This document shows positions 1 to 8,804 of a DNA stretch of 64,000 nt, piece by piece; the stretch's first letter is position 1; each line of letters starts with the position of its first letter. Position numbers and translations under genes: made by a program. The stretch is from NCBI RefSeq assembly GCF_003385775.1, contig NZ_QRDP01000004.1, positions 248,001-312,000 on the forward strand, read 5' to 3'. The notes under the pieces are model-generated. The model searched no databases, had not been told where the DNA came from, and saw only the letters and a program-made list of their open reading frames with translations. The DNA comes from Parasphingopyxis lamellibrachiae. GTDB lineage: Bacteria; Pseudomonadota; Alphaproteobacteria; Sphingomonadales; Sphingomonadaceae.

Positions 1-1032
1 TTTGATGTCAGCCATATGGGACAGATAATTGTGAGCGGGCCGGGCGCAGCCGCTGCTTTGGAGCTGGTTCTTCCCGGCGAAATCCGGAAACTCGGCGTCG
101 AGCGGATGCGCTATTCACTCCTGCTTGCGCCCGATGGTGGAATTGTCGACGATCTGATGGTGACGCGGCTGGGCTATGCCGATCCCGAGCTTTGCGGTCT
201 GGCGGAAGGCGAGACGGTTCCCGACGATCAGGAATATTTCTATCTGGTCGTCAATGGCGCGACAAAGCACGGCGATCTTGCCTATCTGCGCGAAATTCTG
301 CCCGACGCCGTTCATGTCCATCATATGGAAGACCGCGCGCTTGTCGCATTGCAGGGGCCGAAAGCCGGTGAGGCTTTTGCCCGGCTCGTGCCCGAGGTCG
401 CTGCGCTGTATTTCATGCAGGCGGGCGGCTTCACTTGGAAAAGCCCCGAAGGCGATATCGGCCTTTGGGCAAGCCGGTCGGGATATACCGGTGAAGACGG
501 ATTCGAGATATCGGTGGCAGCCGAGCATGTTGAGGCTTTGGCCGAAGCGCTGGGCGGCGATGCTGCGATAAAACCGGTCGGGCTCGGCGCGCGCGATTCG
601 CTCCGCCTGGAAGCGGGATTGCCTCTCTACGGCCACGATATCGACCAAGAAACGACCCCGATTGAGGCCGATCTCGGTTTCGCATTGTCCAAGCGCCGCC
701 GCGAAGCCGCCGATTTTCCAGCGGCATCGATGATATTGGCGCAACGCGAACAGGGCGCCGAACGCAAGCGCGTCGGGCTGGCAATCGAAGGCAGGCAGCC
801 GGTGCGCGAAGGCGCGCGTGTTGTGGACGCTGATGGCAAGGAAGTGGGCAAGATTACCAGCGGCGGCTTTTCGCCGAGCCTCGGGCAGCCCATTGCCATG
901 GCCTATGTTCCCGCCGACCTTGTTGAGCCCGGAAACACGATCACAATCGAGCAGCGCGGCAAGGCTTTTGCCGGTATCGTGACTGCCATGCCTTTCTTAC
1001 CGCACAATTATCACCGTCAACCAAAGCAATAG
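1..1032 (+). CDS. gcvT: Aminomethyltransferase, glycine cleavage T protein (5' partial)
   Basis: T protein transfers the aminomethyl group from lipoyl-H protein to tetrahydrofolate, releasing ammonia. The frame is open from base 1, where it reads FDVSHMGQ, the conserved motif near the N terminus of GcvT, so roughly 35-40 residues lie upstream of the window. Further support is the [17 protein letters not shown] segment (about bases 590-640) and the C-terminal barrel ending in [13 protein letters not shown]. gcvH follows 13 bases after the stop, so this is the first visible gene of a gcvT-gcvH-gcvPA-gcvPB operon. The 5' leader, where a glycine riboswitch would sit, is outside the window. Confidence 0.96.
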   Translation, partial: FDVSHMGQIIVSGPGAAAALELVLPGEIRKLGVERMRYSLLLAPDGGIVDDLMVTRLGYADPELCGLAEGETVPDDQEYFYLVVNGATKHGDLAYLREILPDAVHVHHMEDRALVALQGPKAGEAFARLVPEVAALYFMQAGGFTWKSPEGDIGLWASRSGYTGEDGFEISVAAEHVEALAEALGGDAAIKPVGLGARDSLRLEAGLPLYGHDIDQETTPIEADLGFALSKRRREAADFPAASMILAQREQGAERKRVGLAIEGRQPVREGARVVDADGKEVGKITSGGFSPSLGQPIAMAYVPADLVEPGNTITIEQRGKAFAGIVTAMPFLPHNYHRQPKQ

Positions 1033-1045
1033 GGGGAAGCCTGCG

Positions 1046-1417
1046 ATGGCCCGTTATTTTACCGAAGACCATGAATGGATCGATATCGAAGGCGATCATG
1101 CGACGATCGGGATCACCGATTATGCGCAGGAACAACTGGGCGATATCGTGTTCGTCGAAGTGCCTGAAAGCGGAAGCGTACTCGAAAAAGGCGCGGACGC
1201 TGCTGTTGTCGAATCGGTCAAGGCGGCGAGCGACGTCTATGCGCCGGTTTCGGGAGAGATTCTCGAAGGCAATGATGCGCTCGCTGACGAGCCGGCTCTC
1301 GTGAACACATCACCTGAAGAGGATGGCTGGTTCTTCCGGATGTCCCTTTCGGATTCGAGCGAGCTTGAAGGTCTGATGGATGCCAAGGCTTACAAGGCGT
1401 TCGTCGACAGTCTGTAA
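1046..1417 (+). CDS. gcvH: Glycine cleavage system H protein
   Basis: Lipoyl carrier protein that shuttles the aminomethyl intermediate between the P, T and L proteins. It has 123 residues, normal for the family. The lipoylated lysine is K59 in the ESVKAASD motif, and the N terminus has the usual YTxxHEW-like block ([10 protein letters not shown]). A purine-rich stretch (GGGGGAAG) precedes the ATG. It lies between gcvT and gcvPA in one transcription unit. Confidence 0.97.
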   Translation: MARYFTEDHEWIDIEGDHATIGITDYAQEQLGDIVFVEVPESGSVLEKGADAAVVESVKAASDVYAPVSGEILEGNDALADEPALVNTSPEEDGWFFRMSLSDSSELEGLMDAKAYKAFVDSL

Positions 1418-1460
1418 CTGAACGGCCTCTCCCTTGAAAACGGGAGGGGGGAGAATAGCA

Positions 1461-2828
1461 ATGCGTTACCTGCCCCTTGAACCTGCCGATCGCGCGGCGA
1501 TGCTCGCAAAGATCGGCGCGCGCGATGTCGACGCACTTTTTGCCGATGTGCCGGAAGAAGCCCGACTCGACGGTCCGGTCCACGGCCTTCCCGATCATGC
1601 GACCGAACTCGCTGTCGAAAGAGATTTGGGGGCGATGGCGCGGAAGAATGTTTCTGCCGCCGATGTGCCCTTCTTCCTGGGTTGCGGGGCCTATCGCCAT
1701 CATATTCCGGCATCGGTCGACCATCTAATCCAGCGCGGCGAGTTTCTGACCAGCTATACGCCGTACCAGCCAGAGATCGCGCAAGGGACGCTGCAGGCTC
1801 TTTTCGAATTCCAGACCCAGGTGGCCCGGCTCTATGGCTGCGACGTTGCCAATGCCTCCATGTATGACGGTTCCACCGCCTGTTGGGAGGCAATTGTCAT
1901 GGCGCGACGCATCACGCGGCGCAGCAAGGCCATTATCTCTGCGGGCGTTCATCCGCATTATGTTGCCGTGTGTCAGACCATGGCGCGTTTCACCAAGGAT
2001 GCTCTCGATGTCGCGCTGCCCGAACTGACCGACGGTGCGCCGGGCGACGATATGGCGCGATTGCTGGCCGGAATTGATGGCGAGACGAGCGCGGTGGTCG
2101 TGCAGTATCCCAATGTCCTAGGCCATATCGACGATCTTTCGGAGCTTGCTGAGCGCTGCCATGCGAAAAAGGCGCTGTTGATCGCGGTTGTAACCGAGCC
2201 GGTTGCGCTGGGCGCAATCCGCAGCCCCGGAGAGATGGGGGCCGACATCGTTGTCGGCGAAGGTCAGTCGCTGGGCGTCGGTCTGAATTTTGGCGGGCCC
2301 TATGTCGGGCTGTTCGCCTGCCGCGAGAAGCATGTCCGCCAGATGCCGGGCCGGCTGGCCGGGGAAACCGTTGATGCAGCGGGTCAGCGCGGCTTTGTGC
2401 TGACGCTATCGACCCGCGAACAACATATCCGCCGCGAAAAGGCGACGTCGAATATCTGCACCAATTCAGGGCTCTGTGCGCTGGCTTTCTCGGTTCATAT
2501 GACCTTGCTGGGTGAGAAAGGGCTGCGTAACCTTGCCGCGCTCAACCACGCGCGCGCGGTGCAGGCGGCCGAGCGGCTGGCGCAGATCGACGGCATTGAT
2601 CTGGTCAATGGCAGTTTCTTCAACGAATTCGTCCTGCGGTTGCCGCAAGATGCCCGGCAAGTCGCCCGCGCACTGGCGGACCGCATGATTTTGGCCGGTG
2701 TTTCGCTGGGCCGTCTTTATCCCGACGGCGAGGGGCTGGATCGCGGCCTCGTCGTCGCCGTCACCGAAACCAATAGCGACGAGGATATCGCGGCCTTTGC
2801 GGCGGCGCTCGAGGAGGTGCTGGCATGA
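1461..2828 (+). CDS. gcvPA: Glycine dehydrogenase (decarboxylating) subunit 1
   Basis: N-terminal subunit of the two-subunit P protein, which decarboxylates glycine with PLP. The start at 1461 is preceded by a strong G-rich Shine-Dalgarno sequence (about 1441-1453) and gives 455 residues, the usual length. Recognisable blocks are [12 protein letters not shown], the [15 protein letters not shown] segment and the [11 protein letters not shown] segment. This subunit lacks the catalytic lysine, which is in gcvPB. An upstream in-frame ATG at 1434 is possible but would put the Shine-Dalgarno inside the gene. The stop overlaps the gcvPB start as ATGA. Confidence 0.95.
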   Translation: MRYLPLEPADRAAMLAKIGARDVDALFADVPEEARLDGPVHGLPDHATELAVERDLGAMARKNVSAADVPFFLGCGAYRHHIPASVDHLIQRGEFLTSYTPYQPEIAQGTLQALFEFQTQVARLYGCDVANASMYDGSTACWEAIVMARRITRRSKAIISAGVHPHYVAVCQTMARFTKDALDVALPELTDGAPGDDMARLLAGIDGETSAVVVQYPNVLGHIDDLSELAERCHAKKALLIAVVTEPVALGAIRSPGEMGADIVVGEGQSLGVGLNFGGPYVGLFACREKHVRQMPGRLAGETVDAAGQRGFVLTLSTREQHIRREKATSNICTNSGLCALAFSVHMTLLGEKGLRNLAALNHARAVQAAERLAQIDGIDLVNGSFFNEFVLRLPQDARQVARALADRMILAGVSLGRLYPDGEGLDRGLVVAVTETNSDEDIAAFAAALEEVLA

Positions 2829-4387
2829 ACATGAACAGCGAAGGCCGCCCGACCCGGCCGGAACCCGCAGATGCCGTTGCCGAAAGCTGGACCGGCAACA
2901 AGGCGTTGATGCTGGAAGAGGCGCTGATCTTCGAAATCGGCACGACGGCCTCGACGGGTGTCGATGTAGAAACGCCGCCCGCGGTACGCAGCCGTCTTGG
3001 CGGACTGGACCGGAACAGGGAAATCGGGCTGGCCGGCCTCTCCGAACCTCAGGCTGTGCGCCACTATACGCGGCTCAGTCGCCAGAATTATGCGATCGAT
3101 CTGGGACTCTTTCCGCTCGGCTCGTGCACGATGAAGCATAATCCGCGATTGAACGAAAAAGTGGCCCGGATGCCGGGCTTTGCCGATATCCATCCGTTGC
3201 AGCCGGTCGATACGGTGGGCGGCGCTTTCGAGCTGATCCATACGCTCGGCGAGTGGTTGTGTAAGCTCACCGGCATGCCCGCAGTGGCGATGAGCCCCAA
3301 GGCCGGCGCGCATGGCGAGCTGTGCGGCGTTCTCGCCATCCGTTCGGCGCTCGAAGCGCGCGGCGATGCCCGCGAAGTGATTCTCGTTCCGGAAAGCGCA
3401 CATGGCACCAACCCCGCGACTGCGGCGTTCGCGGGCTACAAGGTGGAAGACATTCCGGCGACACCGGAAGGGCGCGTCGATCTTGCAGCCCTGGAAGCAC
3501 GGCTGGGGCCCGATGTTGCCGGGGTGATGATCACCAATCCCAATACCTGCGGCCTGTTCGAACCGGACATGAAACGGATTTCGGACGCCGTGCATGCGGC
3601 GGGCGGACTCGTCTATTGCGACGGCGCCAATTTCAACGCCATTGTCGGCCGCGTGCGACCCGGCGATCTTGGCATCGATGCCATGCACATCAATCTGCAC
3701 AAGACTTTCTCCACGCCGCATGGCGGCGGCGGTCCGGGGTCCGGGCCCGTGGTATTCTCCGAGGCGCTGGCACCCTTTGCGCCGCTGCCCTTCGTCGAAA
3801 AGCAGGGCGATCACTATATATTGATCGAGGAAGAAACCGCTGAGGACCATCATGCCTCCAGCTTCGGCCGGATGGTCGCTTTCCATGGACAGATGGGCAT
3901 GTTCACCAGGGCGCTTGCTTACATGATGAGCCATGGCGCCGACGGCCTGAAACAGGTGGCCGAAGATGCGGTGCTGAATGCCAATTATATCCTGCGCAGC
4001 CTTGACGATGTTCTGGAGGCGCCGTTCGGGAAAGGCGGCCCCTGCATGCATGAGGCGCTGTTCTCCGACAAGGGTTTCGCCGAAGGGTTCACCACGCTCG
4101 ATCTGGCCAAGGCGCTGATCGACGAGGGCTATCACCCGATGACGATGTATTTCCCGCTTGTCGTCCATGGCGCGATGCTGATCGAGCCGACCGAGACCGA
4201 GAGCAAGGAAACGCTCGACCAGTTTATCGGCGCGCTCCGATCCATTGTCGCGCGGGCCAAGGCCGGGGATCCATCGATGCATCAGGCGCCTTTCCATGCA
4301 CCGCGCCGAAGGCTTGACGAAACCGCGGCGGCGCGCAAGCCGGTGCTGGTCTGGAAGGAACCGGAACAGGCAGAGGCCGCCGAATAA
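2825..4387 (+). CDS. gcvPB: Glycine dehydrogenase (decarboxylating) subunit 2
   Basis: C-terminal, PLP-binding subunit of glycine decarboxylase. It has 520 residues. The PLP lysine is K293 in the [19 protein letters not shown] block, and the [10 protein letters not shown] and [11 protein letters not shown] motifs are intact. It starts on an ATGA overlap with gcvPA, so the two subunits are translationally coupled. Many bacteria carry the two halves fused as one GcvP; the split form is a normal variant here and not a frameshift. Confidence 0.96.
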   Translation: MNMNSEGRPTRPEPADAVAESWTGNKALMLEEALIFEIGTTASTGVDVETPPAVRSRLGGLDRNREIGLAGLSEPQAVRHYTRLSRQNYAIDLGLFPLGSCTMKHNPRLNEKVARMPGFADIHPLQPVDTVGGAFELIHTLGEWLCKLTGMPAVAMSPKAGAHGELCGVLAIRSALEARGDAREVILVPESAHGTNPATAAFAGYKVEDIPATPEGRVDLAALEARLGPDVAGVMITNPNTCGLFEPDMKRISDAVHAAGGLVYCDGANFNAIVGRVRPGDLGIDAMHINLHKTFSTPHGGGGPGSGPVVFSEALAPFAPLPFVEKQGDHYILIEEETAEDHHASSFGRMVAFHGQMGMFTRALAYMMSHGADGLKQVAEDAVLNANYILRSLDDVLEAPFGKGGPCMHEALFSDKGFAEGFTTLDLAKALIDEGYHPMTMYFPLVVHGAMLIEPTETESKETLDQFIGALRSIVARAKAGDPSMHQAPFHAPRRRLDETAAARKPVLVWKEPEQAEAAE

Positions 4388-4425
4388 TCATACAGCGGCT
4401 CACCAATCTCTTCGCGCTCTGGACG

Positions 4426-5379
4426 GTGCTGGGCACCGCCTGGGCCTGGTTCGTCCCCGATCATTTCCTCTGGGTGGTGGACGGTCGGTTCCGGCCTGTC
4501 GGACAGCCGCTCGTGAGCGTGCTTTTGGGCGTCATCATGCTCGGCATGGGGCTCACTCTTTCGTTCGACGATTTCCGCAGGATCGCGCGCATCCCCAAAT
4601 GCATTGCGGCGGGCGTTGCGCTCCAGTTTACGGTCATGCCGCTGGCCGGCATCGCGATCGCCATCGGTTTTGGCCTGGAAACGGGGCTTGCCGTGGGCCT
4701 GATCCTCGTTGCCTGCTGCCCCGGCGGCACAGCCTCCAACGTCGTCGCCTATCTGGCGCGCGCCAATCTTGCGCTCTCGGTCACCATGACGATGGCGTCG
4801 ACCCTGGTGGCTGTTGTAGCAACCCCGCTGCTGACCGGCTGGCTGGCCGGCAAATATGTCGAGATCGATCAGTGGAACCTGTTTGTGAACATGGTTTCCA
4901 TCGTTCTCGTTCCGGTCGTCGCGGGCGTGCTGCTGAACCGCTATTTCTCGCGAGCGACGGCCAGGATCGCAGTCGTATCGCCGCTGGCGTCCGTTCTTGT
5001 CGTCGTGCTTATCGTCGGCGGTATCATCGCTGCGTCCAAGCCACTGATCGAGATGCATTTCGGTGTCCTGCTCCTTGCCGTGCTTTTCCTCCATGTCTTC
5101 GGGTTCGGGCTCGGTTACGGGATCACGCGCGCCCTGGGCTTCGGCGTTACCGAACGCCGGACGATCAGCATCGAAGTGGGCATGCAGAACAGCGGCCTGG
5201 GCTCCAGCCTGGCCTCGACGCCCGCTTTCGCCGCCCAGTTCTCGGCGCCGATGCAGGCGGCGCTCGCGCCGGTGCCAAGCGCGATTTCCGCCGTCTATCA
5301 TGTCGTGATCGGCAGCTTCCTTGCGGCAGTCTGGCGTCGGCAGCCCATCGAAACCGGTGACAGTGATGGCCCGGAATAA
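4426..5379 (+). CDS. BASS-family (bile acid:Na+ symporter type) transporter
   Basis: Polytopic inner-membrane transporter with the BASS signatures GMGLTLSFDDF (about residue 44), CCPGGTASNVVAYLARAN (about residue 100) and EVGMQNSGLGSSLA (about residue 250). Bacterial members move organic anions such as keto acids or bile-acid-like compounds; the substrate here cannot be told. The GTG at 4426 is the first ordinary start codon, but it cuts into the first membrane helix. The reading frame continues upstream with the natural-looking sequence QRLTNLFALWT back to ATA/ATC codons at 4384-4392 that touch the gcvPB stop, so the real start may be a rare non-AUG codon. It probably belongs to the gcv transcription unit. 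Confidence 0.88.
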   Translation: MLGTAWAWFVPDHFLWVVDGRFRPVGQPLVSVLLGVIMLGMGLTLSFDDFRRIARIPKCIAAGVALQFTVMPLAGIAIAIGFGLETGLAVGLILVACCPGGTASNVVAYLARANLALSVTMTMASTLVAVVATPLLTGWLAGKYVEIDQWNLFVNMVSIVLVPVVAGVLLNRYFSRATARIAVVSPLASVLVVVLIVGGIIAASKPLIEMHFGVLLLAVLFLHVFGFGLGYGITRALGFGVTERRTISIEVGMQNSGLGSSLASTPAFAAQFSAPMQAALAPVPSAISAVYHVVIGSFLAAVWRRQPIETGDSDGPE

Positions 5380-6016
5380 AAACTCCAAGCCATGGGTAAG
5401 CGGCGAATGGGGGTCGCAAGCGAAAAAACATGCGCCCGCGACCGCGCGCAACCGGGATGCAATCGCGGCCGTCCTGGCTCGCGAACTGCCGCACAGCGGA
5501 ACGGTTCTCGAAATCGCCAGCGGCTCGGGTGAGCATATCCTGCATTTCGCCAGGATGCTGCCGGAACTCGACTGGCAGCCGAGCGATCCCGATCCGGCCT
5601 GCCGCGTATCGATCACCGCGTGGTTGAAAGAGAATGTACTGCACAATGTTGCCGACCCTATCGATCTGGATGCATCCACGAGCCAGTGGCCGGTTGAGGA
5701 TATCGCGGCGATATTGTGCATCAACATGATCCATATCAGCCCCTGGGCCGCCACTATGGGTTTGCTGGCCGGGGCAGGGCGGCTGCTTGCCCCCGGAGAG
5801 CCACTCTACCTGTACGGACCGTTTCGCATGGCCGGTCGAACAACAGCGCCAAGCAATGAGGCGTTCGACCGGTCGCTGCGATCCAGAAACCCGCAATGGG
5901 GCCTTCGTCACCTTGAAGAGGTTGAAAACGAGGCGCATTCACATGGGCTTGCCCGGACCGAGACGATCGACATGCCGGCCAACAATATTTCAGTGATATT
6001 CCGGAAAACGGGCTAG
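5366..6016 (+). CDS. DUF938 family SAM-dependent methyltransferase
   Basis: A 216-residue class I methyltransferase of the DUF938 (METTL26-like) family. The SAM-binding loop reads LEIASGSGEHILHFA (residues about 43-57), followed by the INMIHISPW segment characteristic of the family. The ATG at 5366 overlaps the end of the transporter gene by 14 bases, suggesting co-transcription. The substrate is unknown. An in-frame GTG at 5360 is an alternative start. Confidence 0.87.
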   Translation: MARNKNSKPWVSGEWGSQAKKHAPATARNRDAIAAVLARELPHSGTVLEIASGSGEHILHFARMLPELDWQPSDPDPACRVSITAWLKENVLHNVADPIDLDASTSQWPVEDIAAILCINMIHISPWAATMGLLAGAGRLLAPGEPLYLYGPFRMAGRTTAPSNEAFDRSLRSRNPQWGLRHLEEVENEAHSHGLARTETIDMPANNISVIFRKTG

Positions 6017-6111
6017 ACGCTGCATTTTCCCGGCTTTCCGATATTTTTACCTTCTTGAGCTATACGATACCCAACCTGAAATCACTGTAACTGTCACCGC
6101 AAGGATTTGAC

Positions 6112-6498
6112 ATGAGTTGCGATTCTCAGGGGGGGACATGCGACCGGGCAAAACGAAAGTCATTGCTCACCAAAACGCCGCTGCACAATGAGAGCGGCGG
6201 TCGGGGAGATGCGCGTGTTCGCAATCTGTCCGCCCGGGGACTGGGCGGCGTCACCGATATCGCGATAAAGCCGGGGCAAAACCTCGTCATCATCCTCAAC
6301 GGTATCGGCCCGGTTCGCGGTCGTATCGCCTGGGTGGACGGCAAGAAATTCGGTATGGAGTTCGACAAGGCTATCGATCTCGACCGGCTGGAAATGACCA
6401 ATGCACCCATAACGCATGCGCCGGAACGTTTCTCGGTTGCATCCCGGTTCCAGCCCGTGACCGACTATAAACGCCCCGGCTTTACCCATCGGCGCTAA
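6112..6498 (+). CDS. PilZ domain protein
   Basis: A 128-residue protein with a PilZ-type beta-barrel: a basic segment (residues 13-17), the NLSARGLGG block matching the D/N-x-S-x-x-G second half of the c-di-GMP motif (about residues 38-46), and GRIAWVDGKKFGMEF near the end. The first half of the motif (RxxxR) is not clear; the nearest candidate is R14/K15/K17. It may therefore bind c-di-GMP weakly or not at all. AAGGA precedes the ATG. It stands alone between the DUF938 gene and tRNA-Lys. Confidence 0.8.
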   Translation: MSCDSQGGTCDRAKRKSLLTKTPLHNESGGRGDARVRNLSARGLGGVTDIAIKPGQNLVIILNGIGPVRGRIAWVDGKKFGMEFDKAIDLDRLEMTNAPITHAPERFSVASRFQPVTDYKRPGFTHRR

Positions 6499-6566
6499 GC
6501 CAGGCCCGATGCCCGCGATCAACTCGCAGAGTGGCGCCGTTTGATTCGCCGCAGAAAAGAAAAAGG

Positions 6567-6642
6567 TGGTGAGCCCTGCTGGGTTCGAACCAGCGACCTA
6601 CTGATTAAAAGTCAGTTGCTCTACCAACTGAGCTAAGGGCCC
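6567..6642 (-). tRNA. tRNA-Lys (anticodon TTT)
   Basis: On the minus strand a full cloverleaf can be folded. The acceptor GGGCCCT pairs with AGGGCTC (one G-U), the D arm contains AGCTCAGTTGGTAGAGC, the anticodon stem-loop is ACTGA-CTTTTAA-TCAGT giving anticodon TTT, and the T arm is CTGGTTCGAACCAG. The CCA end is encoded (6567-6569). No integrase or duplicated 3' end is seen nearby, so it does not look like a used attachment site. Confidence 0.97.
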
Positions 6643-6658
6643 AACCACCGCGGCGGAA

Positions 6659-7168
6659 TTAGGGATGGTTCGGGCTGCGGTCAACCGGCATGTTGCGCTG
6701 CACATGATGATAATGCTGGCGGATGGTCAATCCGGTGATCGGGTGGCGCCAGTCTGGCGCGATTTCCGCGAGCGGACCGAGCACGAATTTGCGTTTCGCG
6801 AGTGCCGGATGGGGCAGGGTGAGAGCCGGTCCGGCCCAGCACCCCCCGGACCAGAGCAGCAGATCGAGATCGAGGCTGCGATCGCCCCACCGCTTCCCCC
6901 CGCGCCGGCCGAACTGCGCTTCGACGGTCTTGCACAATGCGAGCAACTCACCGGGCGCAAGTCGGGTTTCGACGAGAATGGCGGCATTGGCATAGTTGCG
7001 GTGACCCGGACCAAGCGGCGGCGTCTCCACGATGGAAGAACTGGCGATGATGGAAAGATCATGGGCGACCAGCGTATCGATTGCCGCAGCAACAATCCGG
7101 CGCGGCGGCCCGCCGCGATAGCGGTTTGAGCCGAGTCCGATCAGATAGCTTGTCTCCGCCATGGCCAT
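6659..7168 (-). CDS. folK: 2-amino-4-hydroxy-6-hydroxymethyldihydropteridine diphosphokinase
   Basis: HPPK transfers pyrophosphate from ATP to 6-hydroxymethyl-dihydropterin in folate synthesis. The 169-residue protein has the N-terminal YLIGLGSN, the ETPPLG loop, and the DRSLDLDLLLWSG metal/ATP motif followed by LPHPALAKRKFVLGPLAEIAP. Two possible starts lie six bases apart (ATG at 7168 and 7162). It is divergent from the uracil-DNA glycosylase gene with only 17 bases between the two start codons. Confidence 0.94.
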   Translation of the reverse strand: MAMAETSYLIGLGSNRYRGGPPRRIVAAAIDTLVAHDLSIIASSSIVETPPLGPGHRNYANAAILVETRLAPGELLALCKTVEAQFGRRGGKRWGDRSLDLDLLLWSGGCWAGPALTLPHPALAKRKFVLGPLAEIAPDWRHPITGLTIRQHYHHVQRNMPVDRSPNHP

Positions 7169-7185
7169 CCGCCTATCCCAGCGGC

Positions 7186-7845
7186 ATGACCGATGCCAGC
7201 ACCGATAATGCCGAACCGCCTTCCGATTGTATCCTGTGCCCCCGGCTTGCCGGATTTCGGGAGGAACAACAGCGCGCCCATCCCGGCTGGTTTAACGCGC
7301 CGGTTCCGTCATTTGGCGATCCCGCTGCCTGGCTGGCCGTTATAGGGCTGGCACCGGGGCTTACGGGCGCCAACCGTACCGGACGTCCCTTTACCGGCGA
7401 TCATGCCGGCGGACTGCTGTTTAAAACCCTAGGCAAGGTCGGACTGGCGCGGGGAGAGTATGACGGGCGGGCCGATGATGGGCTTTCGCTGCAGGGTGCG
7501 ATCATCATCAATGCAGTACGCTGCCTGCCGCCGCAGAATAAACCGACGACCGGGGAAATCCACAACTGCCGTCAATTTCTGGTTGCAGCGCTGAACCGGT
7601 TGCCAAGGTTGAAGACGATTATTGCCTTGGGCACGGTGGCCCATGGGTCGATCGTGCGCGCCTATGGCGAAAAGCCGGCGCATTACAAGTTCGTCCATGG
7701 CGCGCAGCACCGGATGCCCGATGGCCCGCTCCTCATCGATAGCTATCACTGCTCGCGCTATAACCAGAATACGGGCCGGCTAACCGATGCGATGTTCGCC
7801 GCTATATTTGAGCAGGCCGTGAGCCAGCACTGCGAACAAGTCTGA
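7186..7845 (+). CDS. Family 5 uracil-DNA glycosylase (Fe-S, UDGb type)
   Basis: Base-excision repair glycosylase. Motif I reads GLAPGLTGANRTGRPFTGD (residues 54-72), in which the usual catalytic Asp/Asn position is hydrophobic, as in family 5. Motif III is HCSRYNQNTGRLT (188-200). Four cysteines, C15, C18, C113 and C128, are placed as expected for the 4Fe-4S cluster. The start at 7186 keeps the N-terminal CxxC intact and gives 219 residues; there is no clear Shine-Dalgarno. The gene is divergent from folK. Confidence 0.9.
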   Translation: MTDASTDNAEPPSDCILCPRLAGFREEQQRAHPGWFNAPVPSFGDPAAWLAVIGLAPGLTGANRTGRPFTGDHAGGLLFKTLGKVGLARGEYDGRADDGLSLQGAIIINAVRCLPPQNKPTTGEIHNCRQFLVAALNRLPRLKTIIALGTVAHGSIVRAYGEKPAHYKFVHGAQHRMPDGPLLIDSYHCSRYNQNTGRLTDAMFAAIFEQAVSQHCEQV

Positions 7846-7861
7846 TGGAAGGCTGAAGCCC

Positions 7862-8782
7862 TTACTGTACCTTGCGGAACAGCAGGGTCATCCGGTCGCT
7901 TTCCCCAATCGCGACATAGCGATCCCGGTTTTGCTGGCCATTGCGAAGGGTTGGCGGAAGCGTCCAGACGCCGTCCTCCCAGTGCGCCGGATCATTGGGA
8001 TTTGCATTGATCTCGGAACTTTCAACCAGTTCGAATCCGTTGAGACGGAAGAGAGCGATCACATCGGCTTGCTTCATATAGCCACGCGTGCCGTTCGAGC
8101 GCGTCCAGGTTTCGCTCGCCGGAGCCCGGTGCTGGACGACGCCGACCAGGCCGTTATCGGCAAGCAGGTCGCGCAGGTTTCGCAATTCGCTGTCGGCGAT
8201 ATTGCCGTTGCGCAGGCCGTGGATGGACCGGAAAATCAGGATACGGTCTACCGTCCCCGCCAGACCATCGGGTATTTCATCGCTTTCGAATGCCGTGACG
8301 GACGCTGCCGGTACGCCGGTCCAACCTTCGACGCTTGCGGCAAAACGCTGCGGCCAGCTTTCGGCGCGGGCACGCTGCGCGGTGTCCAGTTGGCGCCCGG
8401 ACGTGTCGGTATTGACCGCCAGATATCGGCCCTGGCCGGCGATCAGCGGGGCGAGCACACGGCTGTACCAGCCGCCGCCTGGAGCAAATTCGGCGACGGT
8501 CATGGTCGGCTCTACCCGGAAGAAATCGAGCGTTGCCTCCGGGCGGCGATAGCGATCCCGTACGCGATCCTGATCGCGGAAGCTTTCAGCCAGGACGATT
8601 TCGATCGCGCTTGTGGCTTCCGGAGCGGTCGCCGGTTCTTCAGCTTCCGCTTGTTCCACGGGCCCGAGAACACGATCGAGTATCCGGTCGAGGACCGTGG
8701 GCTGCTCCTGCGTTTCCTGAAAAGCGGCGGCAGGCGTGGAGATGGCGGCGGTTGCGATCAGCATTGCGACGGCATGTTTCAT
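7862..8782 (-). CDS. Predicted exported methyltransferase (COG4798-like)
   Basis: A 306-residue protein that begins with a signal peptide (MKHAVAMLIATAAISTPAAA, then FQETQ) followed by a Rossmann methyltransferase-like domain: FAPGGGWYSRVLAPL as the SAM loop (about residues 97-111) and LIFRSIHGL and GVVQHRAP downstream. A SAM enzyme outside the cytoplasm is puzzling because SAM is not known to be periplasmic, so the domain may have another role. AGGA precedes the ATG. The gene starts 22 bases after the stop of the M28 peptidase gene and is probably co-transcribed with it. Confidence 0.82.
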   Translation of the reverse strand: MKHAVAMLIATAAISTPAAAFQETQEQPTVLDRILDRVLGPVEQAEAEEPATAPEATSAIEIVLAESFRDQDRVRDRYRRPEATLDFFRVEPTMTVAEFAPGGGWYSRVLAPLIAGQGRYLAVNTDTSGRQLDTAQRARAESWPQRFAASVEGWTGVPAASVTAFESDEIPDGLAGTVDRILIFRSIHGLRNGNIADSELRNLRDLLADNGLVGVVQHRAPASETWTRSNGTRGYMKQADVIALFRLNGFELVESSEINANPNDPAHWEDGVWTLPPTLRNGQQNRDRYVAIGESDRMTLLFRKVQ

Positions 8783-8804
8783 GAGAGGTTCCTATCGGTT
8801 GGGG

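Noticed and set aside
2825-2828. Glycine decarboxylase split in two could be a frameshift
   Set aside because: Both halves have normal length, their own starts and the usual ATGA overlap. The two-subunit form is a known natural arrangement.
2717-4297. A 526-codon open frame on the minus strand across gcvPB
   Set aside because: It runs opposite a well-conserved gene, its protein has no recognisable motifs and is rich in R, H and Q, as expected for an antisense shadow in GC-rich DNA. Similar long shadows lie across topA, dprA, the acylase and the serine hydrolase.
6567-6642. tRNA-Lys or tRNA-Leu as mobile-element attachment sites
   Set aside because: No integrase, no direct repeat of the tRNA 3' ends and no foreign-looking genes nearby.
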